From contig CAWCZQ010000005.1 of assembly GCA_963800205.1 (NCBI GenBank), forward strand, positions 434,001-498,000: a stretch of 64,000 nt of DNA, given 5' to 3'. This stretch comes from UBA6224 sp963800205 (lineage in GTDB: Bacteria; Patescibacteriota; Saccharimonadia; Saccharimonadales; UBA4665). Both the position numbers and the translations under genes were made by a program. Of this stretch, positions 15,367 to 23,839 are shown one piece after another (position 1 is the first letter of the stretch; every line of letters begins with the position of its first letter). The notes beneath the pieces are model-generated. The model saw nothing but the letters and a program-made list of their open reading frames with translations, ran no database searches and was not told the origin of the DNA.

Positions 15367-17274
15367 CTACTTTTTGTCCTCGTCGACGACTTCACCTTCG
15401 ACTGGACCGTCTTTGTCCTTGTCTTGGGCATCATCGGCAGCATCGCCACCTTTTTCGTCCTTGGCAGCCTGCTCGTACATTTTGGCACCGATTGGCATCA
15501 GCTTGTCGTTAAGCTCTTTGGCAGCAGCTTCGAGCTTATCTTTGTCAGCCTTATCGTCGGCAACGACTTTCTTGGCTTCTTCGACTGCTTCGTCGAGGGC
15601 CTTTTTATCCTCGTCGCTTAGCTTATCACCGTTGTCACTCTTGAGTTTTTCGGCTTGATATACAGCACTATCGAGGAGGTTGCGCGCTTCGATAGCCTCT
15701 TTTTTGGCCTTATCTTCGTCGGCATGAGCCTCGGCGTCCTTGGCCATCTTTTCGACTTCAGTCTTGTCAAGATTACCGGAGCCCTGAATGGTAATGCTTT
15801 GCTCTTTGCCCGTTCCCTTGTCTTTTGCCGTCACATTAAGGATACCGTTGGCATCAATATTAAAGGTAACCTCAACTTGCGGAACACCGCGGGGAGCTGG
15901 TGCAATACCATCGAGAACGAAACGACCGAGCGATTTGTTGTCGGCAATCATGCCGCGTTCGCCTTGCGCCACGTGAATTTCTACCTGTGGCTGGTTATCG
16001 GCAGCCGTACTAAACACCTCGCTTTTGCTGGTAGGGATGGTCGTGTTGCGCTCGATGAGCTTAGTCATGACGCCGCCCATAGTTTCGATACCAAGAGACA
16101 ACGGCGTAACGTCAAGCAGCAAGACATCTTTGACGTCCCCCTGCAGCACACCTCCCTGAATTGCAGCCCCAATGGCCACTACTTCGTCAGGGTTAACACC
16201 TTTCATTGGCTCTTTACCAAATATCTTCTTCACTTTGGCCTGAACGGCAGGCATACGGGTCATACCACCGACTAAGACAATCGCATCAATATCACTGGCT
16301 TTGAGGCCGGCATCTTTCAGCGCCTTTTCGCACGGTTCAGCCGTTTTATCGACGAGATCGCTTACCAGGCTTTCCAGCTTGGCACGAGTCAGCTTGTGCT
16401 CGAAGTGCTTAGGGCCGTCGGCGTCTGCTGTCAAGAAAGGCAGATTGACATCAACTTCTTGCGCTGTCGACAATTCAATCTTGGCCTTCTCGGCTTCATC
16501 GCGGAGTCGCTGCATAGCGGCATTGTCTTCGCGGATGTCGATACCATGTTCTTTTTTAAATTCATCGGCAAAGTAGTTAATGATAACGCGGTCAAAGTCT
16601 GCTCCACCCAAGTGGGTGTCGCCATTGGTACTTTTTACTTCAAAGACACCATCCCCCAGCTCAAGGACTGATACGTCGAAGGTACCACCACCGAGGTCGT
16701 ACACGGCAATTTTTTCTTCTGACTTTTCCTTATCAAGTCCGTATGCCAACGCCGCTGCCGTTGGTTCGTTAATGATACGCTTTACCTCAAGACCAGCGAT
16801 CTTACCTGCATCTTTGGTGGCATGACGCTGAGAGTCGTCAAAATATGCCGGCACGGTAATAACTGCCTCAGAGACTTTCTCACCCAGGAAGCTTTCGGCG
16901 TCAGCCTTCAGCTTGCCCAACACCATCGCACTGACTTCTTCTGGGCTGTATTCTTTGTCGGCCATCTTCACTTTGACGCCGTTGCCGCTTTTGACCATTT
17001 CGTAGCCCATAAGCTTAATATCGCGCTGGACTTCTTTGTCGTTCCAGTTACGGCCAATCAGGCGCTTCACTTCATAAATAGTGTTTTTTGGGTTGGTGAC
17101 CTGCTGTCGGCGCGCCACCTGGCCTACCAATCGTTCACCATTTTTGTTGACCGCTACCACCGAAGGCGTGGTGCGATTACCTTCGCTGTTGGCAATTATC
17201 TCTGGCTTACCGCTCTGCATGACGGCCATGGCCGAGTTTGTTGTACCAAGGTCGATACCTATAATCTTTCCCAT
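15367..17274 (-). CDS. dnaK: DnaK (Hsp70) chaperone
   Basis: 635 aa, normal length. ATPase domain starts IIGIDLGTTNSAMAVM; phosphate-2 loop YDLGGGTFDVSVLELG and adenosine motif VLVGGMTRMPAVQ are present; substrate-binding domain begins near LLLDVTPLSLGIETMGG; the C-terminus is Asp/Glu/Lys-rich and ends EVVDEDKK, close to the EEVD-like endings of bacterial DnaK. Binds exposed hydrophobic peptides in the cytosol. It follows an 80-aa gene directly (stop and start adjacent) in an operon driven from a promoter set between two CIRCE operators. Confidence 0.98.
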   Translation of the reverse strand: MGKIIGIDLGTTNSAMAVMQSGKPEIIANSEGNRTTPSVVAVNKNGERLVGQVARRQQVTNPKNTIYEVKRLIGRNWNDKEVQRDIKLMGYEMVKSGNGVKVKMADKEYSPEEVSAMVLGKLKADAESFLGEKVSEAVITVPAYFDDSQRHATKDAGKIAGLEVKRIINEPTAAALAYGLDKEKSEEKIAVYDLGGGTFDVSVLELGDGVFEVKSTNGDTHLGGADFDRVIINYFADEFKKEHGIDIREDNAAMQRLRDEAEKAKIELSTAQEVDVNLPFLTADADGPKHFEHKLTRAKLESLVSDLVDKTAEPCEKALKDAGLKASDIDAIVLVGGMTRMPAVQAKVKKIFGKEPMKGVNPDEVVAIGAAIQGGVLQGDVKDVLLLDVTPLSLGIETMGGVMTKLIERNTTIPTSKSEVFSTAADNQPQVEIHVAQGERGMIADNKSLGRFVLDGIAPAPRGVPQVEVTFNIDANGILNVTAKDKGTGKEQSITIQGSGNLDKTEVEKMAKDAEAHADEDKAKKEAIEARNLLDSAVYQAEKLKSDNGDKLSDEDKKALDEAVEEAKKVVADDKADKDKLEAAAKELNDKLMPIGAKMYEQAAKDEKGGDAADDAQDKDKDGPVEGEVVDEDKK

Positions 17275-17517
17275 TTATTGTTCCTCCCTTACTAATGCGT
17301 AATCGCCACTTTGGACTGAATCGAATGCTTGAGCTGCCAGCCATTGGCGTTGCAATGGATGTAAGCCCTTGTATGATCGAGCAAGCATCTCATCGACGTG
17401 TTCGTGCGGATCGTGAACATCTTCGTATAGATCATCTCCGTCAATAAAAGCCTTCACGGTAGCCTCGGCGTGATGCAGCGCAATAACTGAATCCACAGTA
17501 TCAAAAGATCGCGACAT
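17275..17517 (-). CDS. Hypothetical protein (80 aa), first gene of the dnaK operon
   Basis: 80 aa from MSRSFDTVDSV; chosen because AAGGAGAT sits 4 nt before this ATG. An ATG seven codons earlier would place that ribosome site inside the gene. Acidic, soluble, rich in His/Asp in the middle (GDDLYEDVHDPHEHVDEML). The stop directly abuts the dnaK start. It is the first product made after release of HrcA, so it may modulate the chaperone system; no family recognised. Confidence 0.72.
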   Translation of the reverse strand: MSRSFDTVDSVIALHHAEATVKAFIDGDDLYEDVHDPHEHVDEMLARSYKGLHPLQRQWLAAQAFDSVQSGDYALVREEQ

Positions 17518-17553
17518 TTTATCTCCTTGTTTTAGCATTCTTCTGTTCAGACA

Positions 17554-17580
17554 TTAGCAGCTATATGTTATGAGTGCTAA
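17554..17580. promoter_or_regulatory. CIRCE operator 1 (dnaK operon, proximal)
   Basis: TTAGCAGCT-N9-GAGTGCTAA, an imperfect match to the HrcA operator TTAGCACTC-N9-GAGTGCTAA: the right arm is exact and the left arm has two or three changes. It overlaps the expected transcription start. Confidence 0.8.
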
Positions 17581-17583
17581 CTT

Positions 17584-17611
17584 ATTCTAGCATAAAAAAT
17601 TGGCACTCAAC
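17584..17611 (-). promoter_or_regulatory. Promoter of the dnaK operon between two CIRCE sites
   Basis: TAGAAT at 17584-17589 on the minus strand; a -35 such as GTTGAG at 17606-17611 lies 16 nt upstream and inside CIRCE 2. HrcA bound at either site would block polymerase. Confidence 0.6.
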
Positions 17612-17626
17612 TGTCAAGAGTGCCAG
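17600..17626. promoter_or_regulatory. CIRCE operator 2 (dnaK operon, distal)
   Basis: TTGGCACTC-N9-GAGTGCCAG. The inner GGCACTC/GAGTGCC arms are perfectly complementary. It overlaps the TGA stop (17607-17609) of the 87-aa gene, so the operator partly lies in coding sequence. Confidence 0.88.
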
Positions 17627-17870
17627 CATCTAACTGTAGCGCGTTGAGGTACTGATGAACAATCGCCATTTCGGCTATCACACGCCCGCGTTGAGTGGCC
17701 ACATAGCTCGGGTCGAGCCCCTGCATCGTGGCAATACTGCCCATCATATCTTCAATGCTAGAGCGGTGGGTTGGACTAACAAGCTCTGCCGTCAGCGCCG
17801 CTGCCCACACCCCGTACCGCACTCGCTCATCGGGGGATAAATCAGCCGGCGTCCGATCTTTACTTTCCAT
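17607..17870 (-). CDS. Hypothetical protein (87 aa) after grpE
   Basis: 87 aa from MESKDRTPADLSPDERVRYG, starting 1 nt after the grpE stop, so it is translated with grpE. Soluble, helical (YGVWAAALTAEL, GRVIAEMAIVHQYLNALQL). Its last codons overlap CIRCE operator 2. No family recognised. It is the third member of hrcA-grpE-orf87, heat-shock controlled through the CIRCE upstream of hrcA. Confidence 0.7.
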   Translation of the reverse strand: MESKDRTPADLSPDERVRYGVWAAALTAELVSPTHRSSIEDMMGSIATMQGLDPSYVATQRGRVIAEMAIVHQYLNALQLDAGTLDS

Positions 17871-17871
17871 A

Positions 17872-18360
17872 CTAAGCCCGTTTAACGCGCACAATGGCGT
17901 GGCGAATAACATCTTCGCCGAGCTTGTAACCGGCCTGCAGCTCGTCAGAAACGATTTCTTGGTCGCCCTCGCCCTCTTCCATGCTGACAGCTTCATGCAC
18001 ATGAGGATCAAATGGCTGCCCAACTGTCACAATCCGCTCGACTCCCATATCGTTCAGGGTTTTTTCGAACTGACTGACGACTGCATTAACACCTTTGACA
18101 AAATCATTGCCGACCAAATCTTTGGGGACGTGCTTGAGCGCGCGCTCAAAATTATCGATAACAGGCAATAAATCTGCAACCACTGTGGCTTTCACCCGAG
18201 TCCGTAGCTTGCCCATCTCGTCATCGTGACGACGGCGCATATTGGTGGCGTCGGCTCGCTCGCGCAGCAGTGCTTCTGTTAATCGCTCTACCTCAGCGGC
18301 TAGCTCCGCCTGAGCGGCTTGCTGTTGCTTGCTGGGTTTAGGTGATTTTTTGTCGGTCAT
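17872..18360 (-). CDS. grpE: GrpE nucleotide-exchange factor
   Basis: 162 aa. N-terminal Lys/Gln-rich and coiled-coil half (EVERLTEALLRERADATNMRRRHDDEM), then the conserved ADLLPVIDNFERAL and a beta domain with GVERIVTVGQPFDPHVHEAV and AGYKLGEDVIRHAIVRV. Releases ADP from DnaK. Follows hrcA by 48 nt and precedes the 87-aa gene. Confidence 0.96.
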   Translation of the reverse strand: MTDKKSPKPSKQQQAAQAELAAEVERLTEALLRERADATNMRRRHDDEMGKLRTRVKATVVADLLPVIDNFERALKHVPKDLVGNDFVKGVNAVVSQFEKTLNDMGVERIVTVGQPFDPHVHEAVSMEEGEGDQEIVSDELQAGYKLGEDVIRHAIVRVKRA

Positions 18361-18408
18361 ATCATTATCCTTGTATCGATTACTACATTCTTCGTAAAGC
18401 GTTGCCTG

Positions 18409-19119
18409 TTAGTTATAAATGGCTTCTTCCAGCTCCTGGCCGGCGCGCCGGACGAGCAACATGCTTTCTCGGTAACTTTGCCGCGTTGGCCCTAAAACAC
18501 CGATGTAACTACGGTCTGAGAAAGGACTACGGAAACGGCTGATGATTAACGAGCAACCAGCACTGCGGCCGATAGGGTTTTCTTGCCCGATATAGACGCT
18601 CAGCGGCTCATTGAGGGCGGCTTCTCGTAACCACGGCTCCAGGTTGTCTAATAGATTAGCTACTTGTTGCACCTGGGCTCCATTCATAAACTCTGGTTGA
18701 CCAAACAAGTTAGAGAGACCGCTCATGTACAATTGGTGGCCGATAGTGGCGATGCCGAGGTTCTGAGTAAGCTCTACCAGCGTATCGACAGCATTACGGA
18801 TTTGACGTTCGGGTGCTCCACCGGCATGAACACGCTGAGCTAGGGCTCGTTCGCCACGATTTTCAATGGCTGAGTGCTTTTCTGGACTTTCATTGAGGCT
18901 ATTGACGTATAGCCGGTAGCCACGATCGGTGGGAATACGGCCAGCGCTCGTATGCGGTTGCATGATATATCCCAAACGTTCGAGCTCCGCCATATCCGCC
19001 CGCACAGTAGCACTGCTGACGTTAAAAACCTTAGCCAAAAGACTACTACCGACTGGGCTCGCAACTTCGGCATATTGCTCGACAATGGCGCGTAATATTT
19101 GCTGTTGACGACTCGTCAT
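18409..19119 (-). CDS. hrcA: HrcA heat-shock repressor (short form)
   Basis: 236 aa from MTSRQQQILRAIVEQY, about 100 residues shorter than typical HrcA (~340 aa). The winged-helix DNA-binding domain is intact (YAEVASPVGSSLLAKVF, SSATVRADMAELERLGYI, HTSAGRIPTDRGYRLYV) and the C-terminal part keeps the family ending IGVLGPTRQSYRESM. It represses its own operon and the dnaK operon through CIRCE sites, all three of which are present here. The ATG lies 9 nt after the TATAAT box, so the message is predicted leaderless; an upstream ATG eleven codons earlier would fall inside the promoter and is rejected. Confidence 0.95.
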   Translation of the reverse strand: MTSRQQQILRAIVEQYAEVASPVGSSLLAKVFNVSSATVRADMAELERLGYIMQPHTSAGRIPTDRGYRLYVNSLNESPEKHSAIENRGERALAQRVHAGGAPERQIRNAVDTLVELTQNLGIATIGHQLYMSGLSNLFGQPEFMNGAQVQQVANLLDNLEPWLREAALNEPLSVYIGQENPIGRSAGCSLIISRFRSPFSDRSYIGVLGPTRQSYRESMLLVRRAGQELEEAIYN

Positions 19120-19128
19120 AATGCTACT

Positions 19129-19156
19129 ATTATACCAAATTTTGGCACTCAATCAA
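19129..19156 (-). promoter_or_regulatory. Promoter of the hrcA-grpE operon
   Basis: TTGATT at 19151-19156, 16-nt spacer, TATAAT at 19129-19134, then 9 nt to the hrcA ATG. The CIRCE site covers the -35 box and part of the spacer. Confidence 0.82.
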
Positions 19157-19168
19157 TCCGAGTGCTAG
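19142..19168. promoter_or_regulatory. CIRCE operator 3 (hrcA operon)
   Basis: TTGGCACTC-N9-GAGTGCTAG, one mismatch between arms, overlapping the hrcA promoter. Gives autoregulation. Confidence 0.92.
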
Positions 19169-19176
19169 TAAACCGC

Positions 19177-19743
19177 TCAGTCGTTGAGCCACTCCTCATA
19201 CTTATGCAAGACCAGTGTGATGGTTTGCTCTGGATTATGCTTCTGAGTGTCAACGACGAGGTCATAGTTTTCCGTTTTATACGGATCTATGTTGTAGAGT
19301 TTTTTATATCGACGGCTCTCGCTGTCTAGTCGCTGTTGCAGGACTGCAGCATACTCACCGACATCACGATGAACATGTTCGCTAGCCAATCGTTCATCAT
19401 CCATATTGGCAAGGATTCGTTCGGCGGCCACTAGTAACTCTAAATCCAAAAAGACCTTAAATGAATCGGGCATCCAATGCCAGGCTGTTCGTGAGTCGAC
19501 TACCAACTGGTCTTCAGACTCCCCCATTTCCCTCAAACGACCATCGACCGCATGATCTATTTCGGCATTTTCCTCAGCACTCAGATTGGCGTTAAGTACA
19601 TCTATGCCATGCTCACGAGCCAGAGCTCGAAATAAATCACCCGATGAAAAGTGAAGATAGCCTAACTGTGAAGCAACTGCTTTCGCTGTTGTTGACTTAC
19701 CACTTCCTGGTCTTCCTGCGATTGTGATAATGTGTTTCTTCAT
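19177..19743 (-). CDS. Cytidylate-kinase-like P-loop kinase
   Basis: 188 aa from MKKHIITIAGRPGSGKST; Walker A GRPGSGKST at residues 9-17, followed by YLHFSSGDLFRALAREHG, VVDSRTAWHWMPDSFKVFLD and an Arg-rich lid (LDSESRRYKKLYNID). This layout resembles the compact cytidylate-kinase-like proteins of archaea and some bacteria that phosphorylate CMP/dCMP. TATACT lies 6 nt before this ATG, which makes the 12-codon upstream extension unlikely. Exact nucleotide specificity is not certain. Confidence 0.78.
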   Translation of the reverse strand: MKKHIITIAGRPGSGKSTTAKAVASQLGYLHFSSGDLFRALAREHGIDVLNANLSAEENAEIDHAVDGRLREMGESEDQLVVDSRTAWHWMPDSFKVFLDLELLVAAERILANMDDERLASEHVHRDVGEYAAVLQQRLDSESRRYKKLYNIDPYKTENYDLVVDTQKHNPEQTITLVLHKYEEWLND

Positions 19744-19779
19744 CAAGCTAGTATACGGAATTATGGCGGTTGGCGGCAA

Positions 19780-20226
19780 CTACCGTTGTGGACGAGTTGG
19801 GTGAATCTTTTTTGAATGATGCATCGGGCTATCATGCCCCTTTTGTTTGGCGACCGACGAGGCAGAGCTTGGCAGAGACTTGTGAGATGTTTGCTTTTCC
19901 GTCGGTGTCGCATTGTTTTGTTCGACGGTCCGGGTTGGCGGCGGCGTTGTATCTTGACCAGATGCCATAGATGATTCTTGCTGCTGCGGTTGTGTCGACA
20001 CGGCTTCGGCAGAAGCGGTAAAACTTATATCCTTCAGGACGTCGCTCTTGGTAAGCGGATTGAGCGTATCGGCAACATTAACAGTCCAGATGTTATTCCG
20101 GTTGGTTGCACCGGCCAACTTCATGCTTGAGGCCTGCTCGGCAGCTCTCATGCCAAACACTGCAAACAAAATAAAACCGATAATCGTCAAAATGAGGCGG
20201 AAGACTTCAATTGGCTTATCGGTCAT
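19780..20226 (-). CDS. Hypothetical membrane-anchored protein (148 aa)
   Basis: 148 aa: one N-terminal membrane segment (RLILTIIGFILFAVFGM, about residues 10-26), a short globular part (NIWTVNVADTLNPLTKSDVLKD) and a long Ser/Thr/Gln/Pro-rich low-complexity tail (from about 70 to 148) that is basic and His-rich at the end. AAAGGAG before the start gives a clear ribosome site. Probably extracellular or wall-spanning tail; no family recognised. Confidence 0.62.
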   Translation of the reverse strand: MTDKPIEVFRLILTIIGFILFAVFGMRAAEQASSMKLAGATNRNNIWTVNVADTLNPLTKSDVLKDISFTASAEAVSTQPQQQESSMASGQDTTPPPTRTVEQNNATPTEKQTSHKSLPSSASSVAKQKGHDSPMHHSKKIHPTRPQR

Positions 20227-20330
20227 GCGAGCTCCTTTAGGTTAATGTGGAGCTTAGTTTCGCAAGAAAGTCAGTTATATGCTGTAACTTTTTTTACCGG
20301 TTGTGACCTGAGTCACGAAATCGTACGTTA

Positions 20331-22109
20331 TTAATCGCGTTTGAGCATAACGGTGAAGGCTTCGGACGGTATATCGACTTTGCCGAATCGCTTCATGCGT
20401 TTTTTACCTTTGGCCTGCTTGGCTAATACTTTTTTCTTCCTCGAGACGTCACCCCCATACAGACCAGTCGTCACGTCTTTGCGATAAGCACTAATGTCTT
20501 CGCGGGCGATAAATTTACCGCCAATGGCCGCCTGCAACGCTACCTGAAAGTTCTGGCGAGGAATAACTTCTTTCAATTTCTCAACGGTGTTACGGCCGAG
20601 GCTTTGCGCTTCGCTGCGGTGCACCATAACACTGAGCGCATCAACTTTTTCGCCGGACACATAAAAGTCCAGTCGCACCAAGTCTTCGGTGCGGTATTGA
20701 TCGAGTTCGTAGTTAAATGAGCCGTAGCCACTGGTAACACTTTTGAGTTGATCATAAAAATCGGTCAACAAATTAGCGAGCGGTGCCTCAAAGCTTACTA
20801 ACGCCCGTTGATCGACATAGCTCAAGTTTTTGTGCACGCCCCTTTTGCCAGCAATTAGCTGGATAACAGCACCGACATAGGTATCGGGGACGACAATTTC
20901 TCCCTTAATCCATGGTTCGCGGATTTCTTCAATTTGGGCGACATCCGGTAATTCGCTGGCCGATTTAATGTCAATCTCTTCGCCATTCGTCAGCGTTACC
21001 TGATAATCGGTCGATGGATTAGTAACGACCAGGTCGAGGTTATACTCGCGTTCTAAGCGTTCACGCACAATATCCATGTGTAGCAAACCCAAGAAGCCTA
21101 TACGCACGCCAAAGCCCAACACCGGCGAATTTTCCGGTGCAAACTGGAGAGCAGAATCGCTCAAGCTTAGCTTTTCTACCGCCTCTTTGAGCTCTTGGTA
21201 AAACTCATTTGATTCCGGAAAGAACCCGGCGTAAACAAACGGCTGAACATTTTTGTAACCTGGCAAAGCATTCGTTGCCGGATGAGCGCTGAGGGTTATG
21301 GTGTCGCCCACCTTGGCCTCACGGGTACTCTTGAGATTCGTCACGATATAACCAATCTCGCCCGAGGACAGACTAGTACCGGCAACCATGTCTGGCTTTA
21401 GGGCGCCGACTTCCAGTGCTATACCGTTGGCGCTAGTGGCCATCATTCGAATGTTAGCGTTTTTGGCGATCTCACCATCAAATACCCGCACGTACAGGAT
21501 GACACCACGGTAATCATCGTAGTAGCTGTCAAAAATCAGAGCTCTGGTCTCGGGTTGTTGGGGGATAGTTGGAGCCGGAACATCGGCGATAATCCGCTCC
21601 AACACTTTGTCGACGCCCATACCGGTTTTGGCCGATATTTGGAGGATGTCATCGAATTCACAGCCCAGCAGACTGACTATTTCGGCACCAACCCGCTCGA
21701 CATCAGCCGCCGGCAAATCTATTTTGTTCATAACCGGTATTATTGCCAAGTCGGCCGCCATCGCCAGGTAGACGTTGGCAAGGGTTTGCGCTTGAATGCC
21801 CTGGCTCGCATCCACCACTAATAGAGCACCCTCGCAGGCTTCGAGGCTACGCGATACTTCGTAACTAAAATCAACGTGCCCTGGCGTATCTATCAGGTTC
21901 AGCTCATACCCATCATGCTCCATGCGGACTGGTGCGAGTTTGATGGTTATGCCCTTCTCTCGCTCGAGATCCATCTTGTCGAGATGTTGCGCCTTCATGG
22001 CACGCATCTCAACCGTACCGGTCTGCTCAAGCAAGCGATCGGCTAAGGTTGATTTGCCATGGTCAATATGCGCAATAATACAGAAATTGCGTATGTGGTC
22101 TAATGTCAT
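20331..22109 (-). CDS. lepA: LepA, elongation factor 4
   Basis: 592 aa. Translational GTPase: G1 AHIDHGKSTLADRLLE (about residue 13), G3 DTPGHVDFSYEVSRSL, G4 NKIDLP, followed by domains II, III, V-like and the LepA-specific C-terminal domain ending with the RKKKVLAKQAKGKKRMK stretch and IPSEAFTVML. Acts on ribosomes; affects initiation and back-translocation. The TATAAT box ends 7 nt before the ATG; the AGGGGAA in between could still serve as a weak ribosome site if transcription starts early. Confidence 0.97.
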   Translation of the reverse strand: MTLDHIRNFCIIAHIDHGKSTLADRLLEQTGTVEMRAMKAQHLDKMDLEREKGITIKLAPVRMEHDGYELNLIDTPGHVDFSYEVSRSLEACEGALLVVDASQGIQAQTLANVYLAMAADLAIIPVMNKIDLPAADVERVGAEIVSLLGCEFDDILQISAKTGMGVDKVLERIIADVPAPTIPQQPETRALIFDSYYDDYRGVILYVRVFDGEIAKNANIRMMATSANGIALEVGALKPDMVAGTSLSSGEIGYIVTNLKSTREAKVGDTITLSAHPATNALPGYKNVQPFVYAGFFPESNEFYQELKEAVEKLSLSDSALQFAPENSPVLGFGVRIGFLGLLHMDIVRERLEREYNLDLVVTNPSTDYQVTLTNGEEIDIKSASELPDVAQIEEIREPWIKGEIVVPDTYVGAVIQLIAGKRGVHKNLSYVDQRALVSFEAPLANLLTDFYDQLKSVTSGYGSFNYELDQYRTEDLVRLDFYVSGEKVDALSVMVHRSEAQSLGRNTVEKLKEVIPRQNFQVALQAAIGGKFIAREDISAYRKDVTTGLYGGDVSRKKKVLAKQAKGKKRMKRFGKVDIPSEAFTVMLKRD

Positions 22110-22116
22110 TTCCCCT

Positions 22117-22122
22117 ATTATA
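22117..22122 (-). promoter_or_regulatory. -10 box of lepA
   Basis: TATAAT on the minus strand, 7 nt (AGGGGAA) before the ATG at 22109; the -35 region (GTAAAC, 17 nt upstream) is weak. Confidence 0.62.
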
Positions 22123-22141
22123 ACAGAGGTGTACGTTTTGT

Positions 22142-23743
22142 TTACTCAACCCGGATTGGCTTCAAAATAAACCGACGCAGCTTGGAGAATATTGGCTTTA
22201 CTTCTTCGAGACCAAACAACGCCGAAATAGCTATGTGCACCACAAAGACAATGCCTGCAATAAAGGCAAGCTTACTACCGAGGGTAATAATACCGCGGTC
22301 AAGTGCACCGAGCGGGAAGAACCGGACTGCAATGTAACCGGCAATCACGCTAAAACCTGTCACCGAAATAATACGGGTGACACCTCGCCAGAATACCTTG
22401 TCTATCAACTGGTGGTCACGGATGACCATAACGGTCATAAGAATTATCACTTCTACCATCGCTACCACCGATTGCGCGATAGCCAATCCAGATACGCCAT
22501 ACTTGCCCTGCTGTGTCAGCATATACGCCAAAAAGATGTTAAACGAAATTGTAAAAATTGAGATAAGCAGTGGTGTTTTAGTATCTTTCTGCGCATAGAA
22601 CCATCGCGAGATCAGCGTATACAGAGTACGGAAAAAGATTGCTCCCACCAAATAGCCAAGGATAAGGGCAATTTCTGGTGCATTCTGAGAGAAAATCAAA
22701 CGAGCCAGATATCCTCGAGCAAAGAACGACACAACGGCTATCGGCGCCATAATCCAAATCATGGTACGCAGAATTTTCAAGAAATCCTTACGGAAGAGAT
22801 CTGGACGACCCTGACTTAAGCGCTGGTTAAGCCGCGGAAATGCCGCAGTACTAATGGCCGTACCGATCAGCAGGGTCGGCGCCGTACTGAGCACATACGC
22901 GTTGTTGTAGTAGCTAATGTAGCCCTCGCCGAGCCGGCGGGCAAAGTTGGTCTCGACGATACTGTTCAGCTGGTCGATACCCTGGTCCAGCGAACGCGGT
23001 GGTAGCTGGCGAAGAATCAAACGAAAATCTTTACTGCGCCACACAATACGGGGATGCCAACGGAACCGAAGATTAAACAAGCCTGTCGCAATAATTATCA
23101 GCTGGGCCACGGCACCAATAAAAGCACCGATTCCCAAGCCCACCAGCCCGATATTGTTCCGGAAAATAAATATACTGGCAATAATACTGGCGTTATAAAA
23201 CAACGGACCGAGGGCATAAAAGAAAAAGCGGCCAATGGTCTGCTGATAACTCGATAAAATTCCGGATATCGTAAAGAGTAACGGGTTGAAGGCCAGGAAA
23301 CGCATAATCGTCACCGTGTGACTGAGCGTTTCGCCGGTCATGGTTGGTGCCACGACATGTTTAATCAACGGTTCGGCAAAAAAGAAAATGATCAGCCCGA
23401 CGACCAACATAATCAACGCTAATAGGTTCATAAGGCTGGACGTAAGCTCGTGAGCGCCCCGGCGATCGCCCCGATGAAGGTGATCGGACAGCACTGGCAT
23501 AAATGCCACGCCAAGTGCCCCAGCCGCTATCGTAAAGTAGAAAAAGTCGGGGATCGTAAAAGCTGCAAAGTAGGCATCGGTGCTGTTGGGGCCGGTCGCG
23601 GGGAAGTTGGAGTTGACAAGTTTGGTACGCAAAAAGCCCAGCACCTGCCCGATCATTGCGGTGCCTACCAGCAAAGAAGCGACACTCGCCAGTGGTATAC
23701 GGGTGTTTTTACGTTTCTGTGAGGTTGACGCGGGGGGATTCAT
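22142..23743 (-). CDS. murJ: MurJ-type lipid II flippase
   Basis: 533 aa with about 14 membrane segments. Family blocks are present: TAMIGQVLGFLRTKLVNSNF near the N-terminus, DAYFAAFTIPDFFYFTIAAGALGVAFMPVLSDHL, and TLISRWFYAQKDTKTPLLIS near the centre. Moves lipid-linked peptidoglycan precursor across the cytoplasmic membrane. The window also has a MurC-like ligase and a DivIC-like protein. The gene follows the HerA/TraG-like locus after 96 nt that contain a TATACT box near 23790. Confidence 0.9.
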   Translation of the reverse strand: MNPPASTSQKRKNTRIPLASVASLLVGTAMIGQVLGFLRTKLVNSNFPATGPNSTDAYFAAFTIPDFFYFTIAAGALGVAFMPVLSDHLHRGDRRGAHELTSSLMNLLALIMLVVGLIIFFFAEPLIKHVVAPTMTGETLSHTVTIMRFLAFNPLLFTISGILSSYQQTIGRFFFYALGPLFYNASIIASIFIFRNNIGLVGLGIGAFIGAVAQLIIIATGLFNLRFRWHPRIVWRSKDFRLILRQLPPRSLDQGIDQLNSIVETNFARRLGEGYISYYNNAYVLSTAPTLLIGTAISTAAFPRLNQRLSQGRPDLFRKDFLKILRTMIWIMAPIAVVSFFARGYLARLIFSQNAPEIALILGYLVGAIFFRTLYTLISRWFYAQKDTKTPLLISIFTISFNIFLAYMLTQQGKYGVSGLAIAQSVVAMVEVIILMTVMVIRDHQLIDKVFWRGVTRIISVTGFSVIAGYIAVRFFPLGALDRGIITLGSKLAFIAGIVFVVHIAISALFGLEEVKPIFSKLRRFILKPIRVE

Positions 23744-23839
23744 TCAATCTGCTTATCACTGTGTTCTTGTGCAAAACTACTCCACCCAGTATAGCGCGGC
23801 ATAAGCACAAAAACACTCTTGATTATGCAAAAAGTAGGG

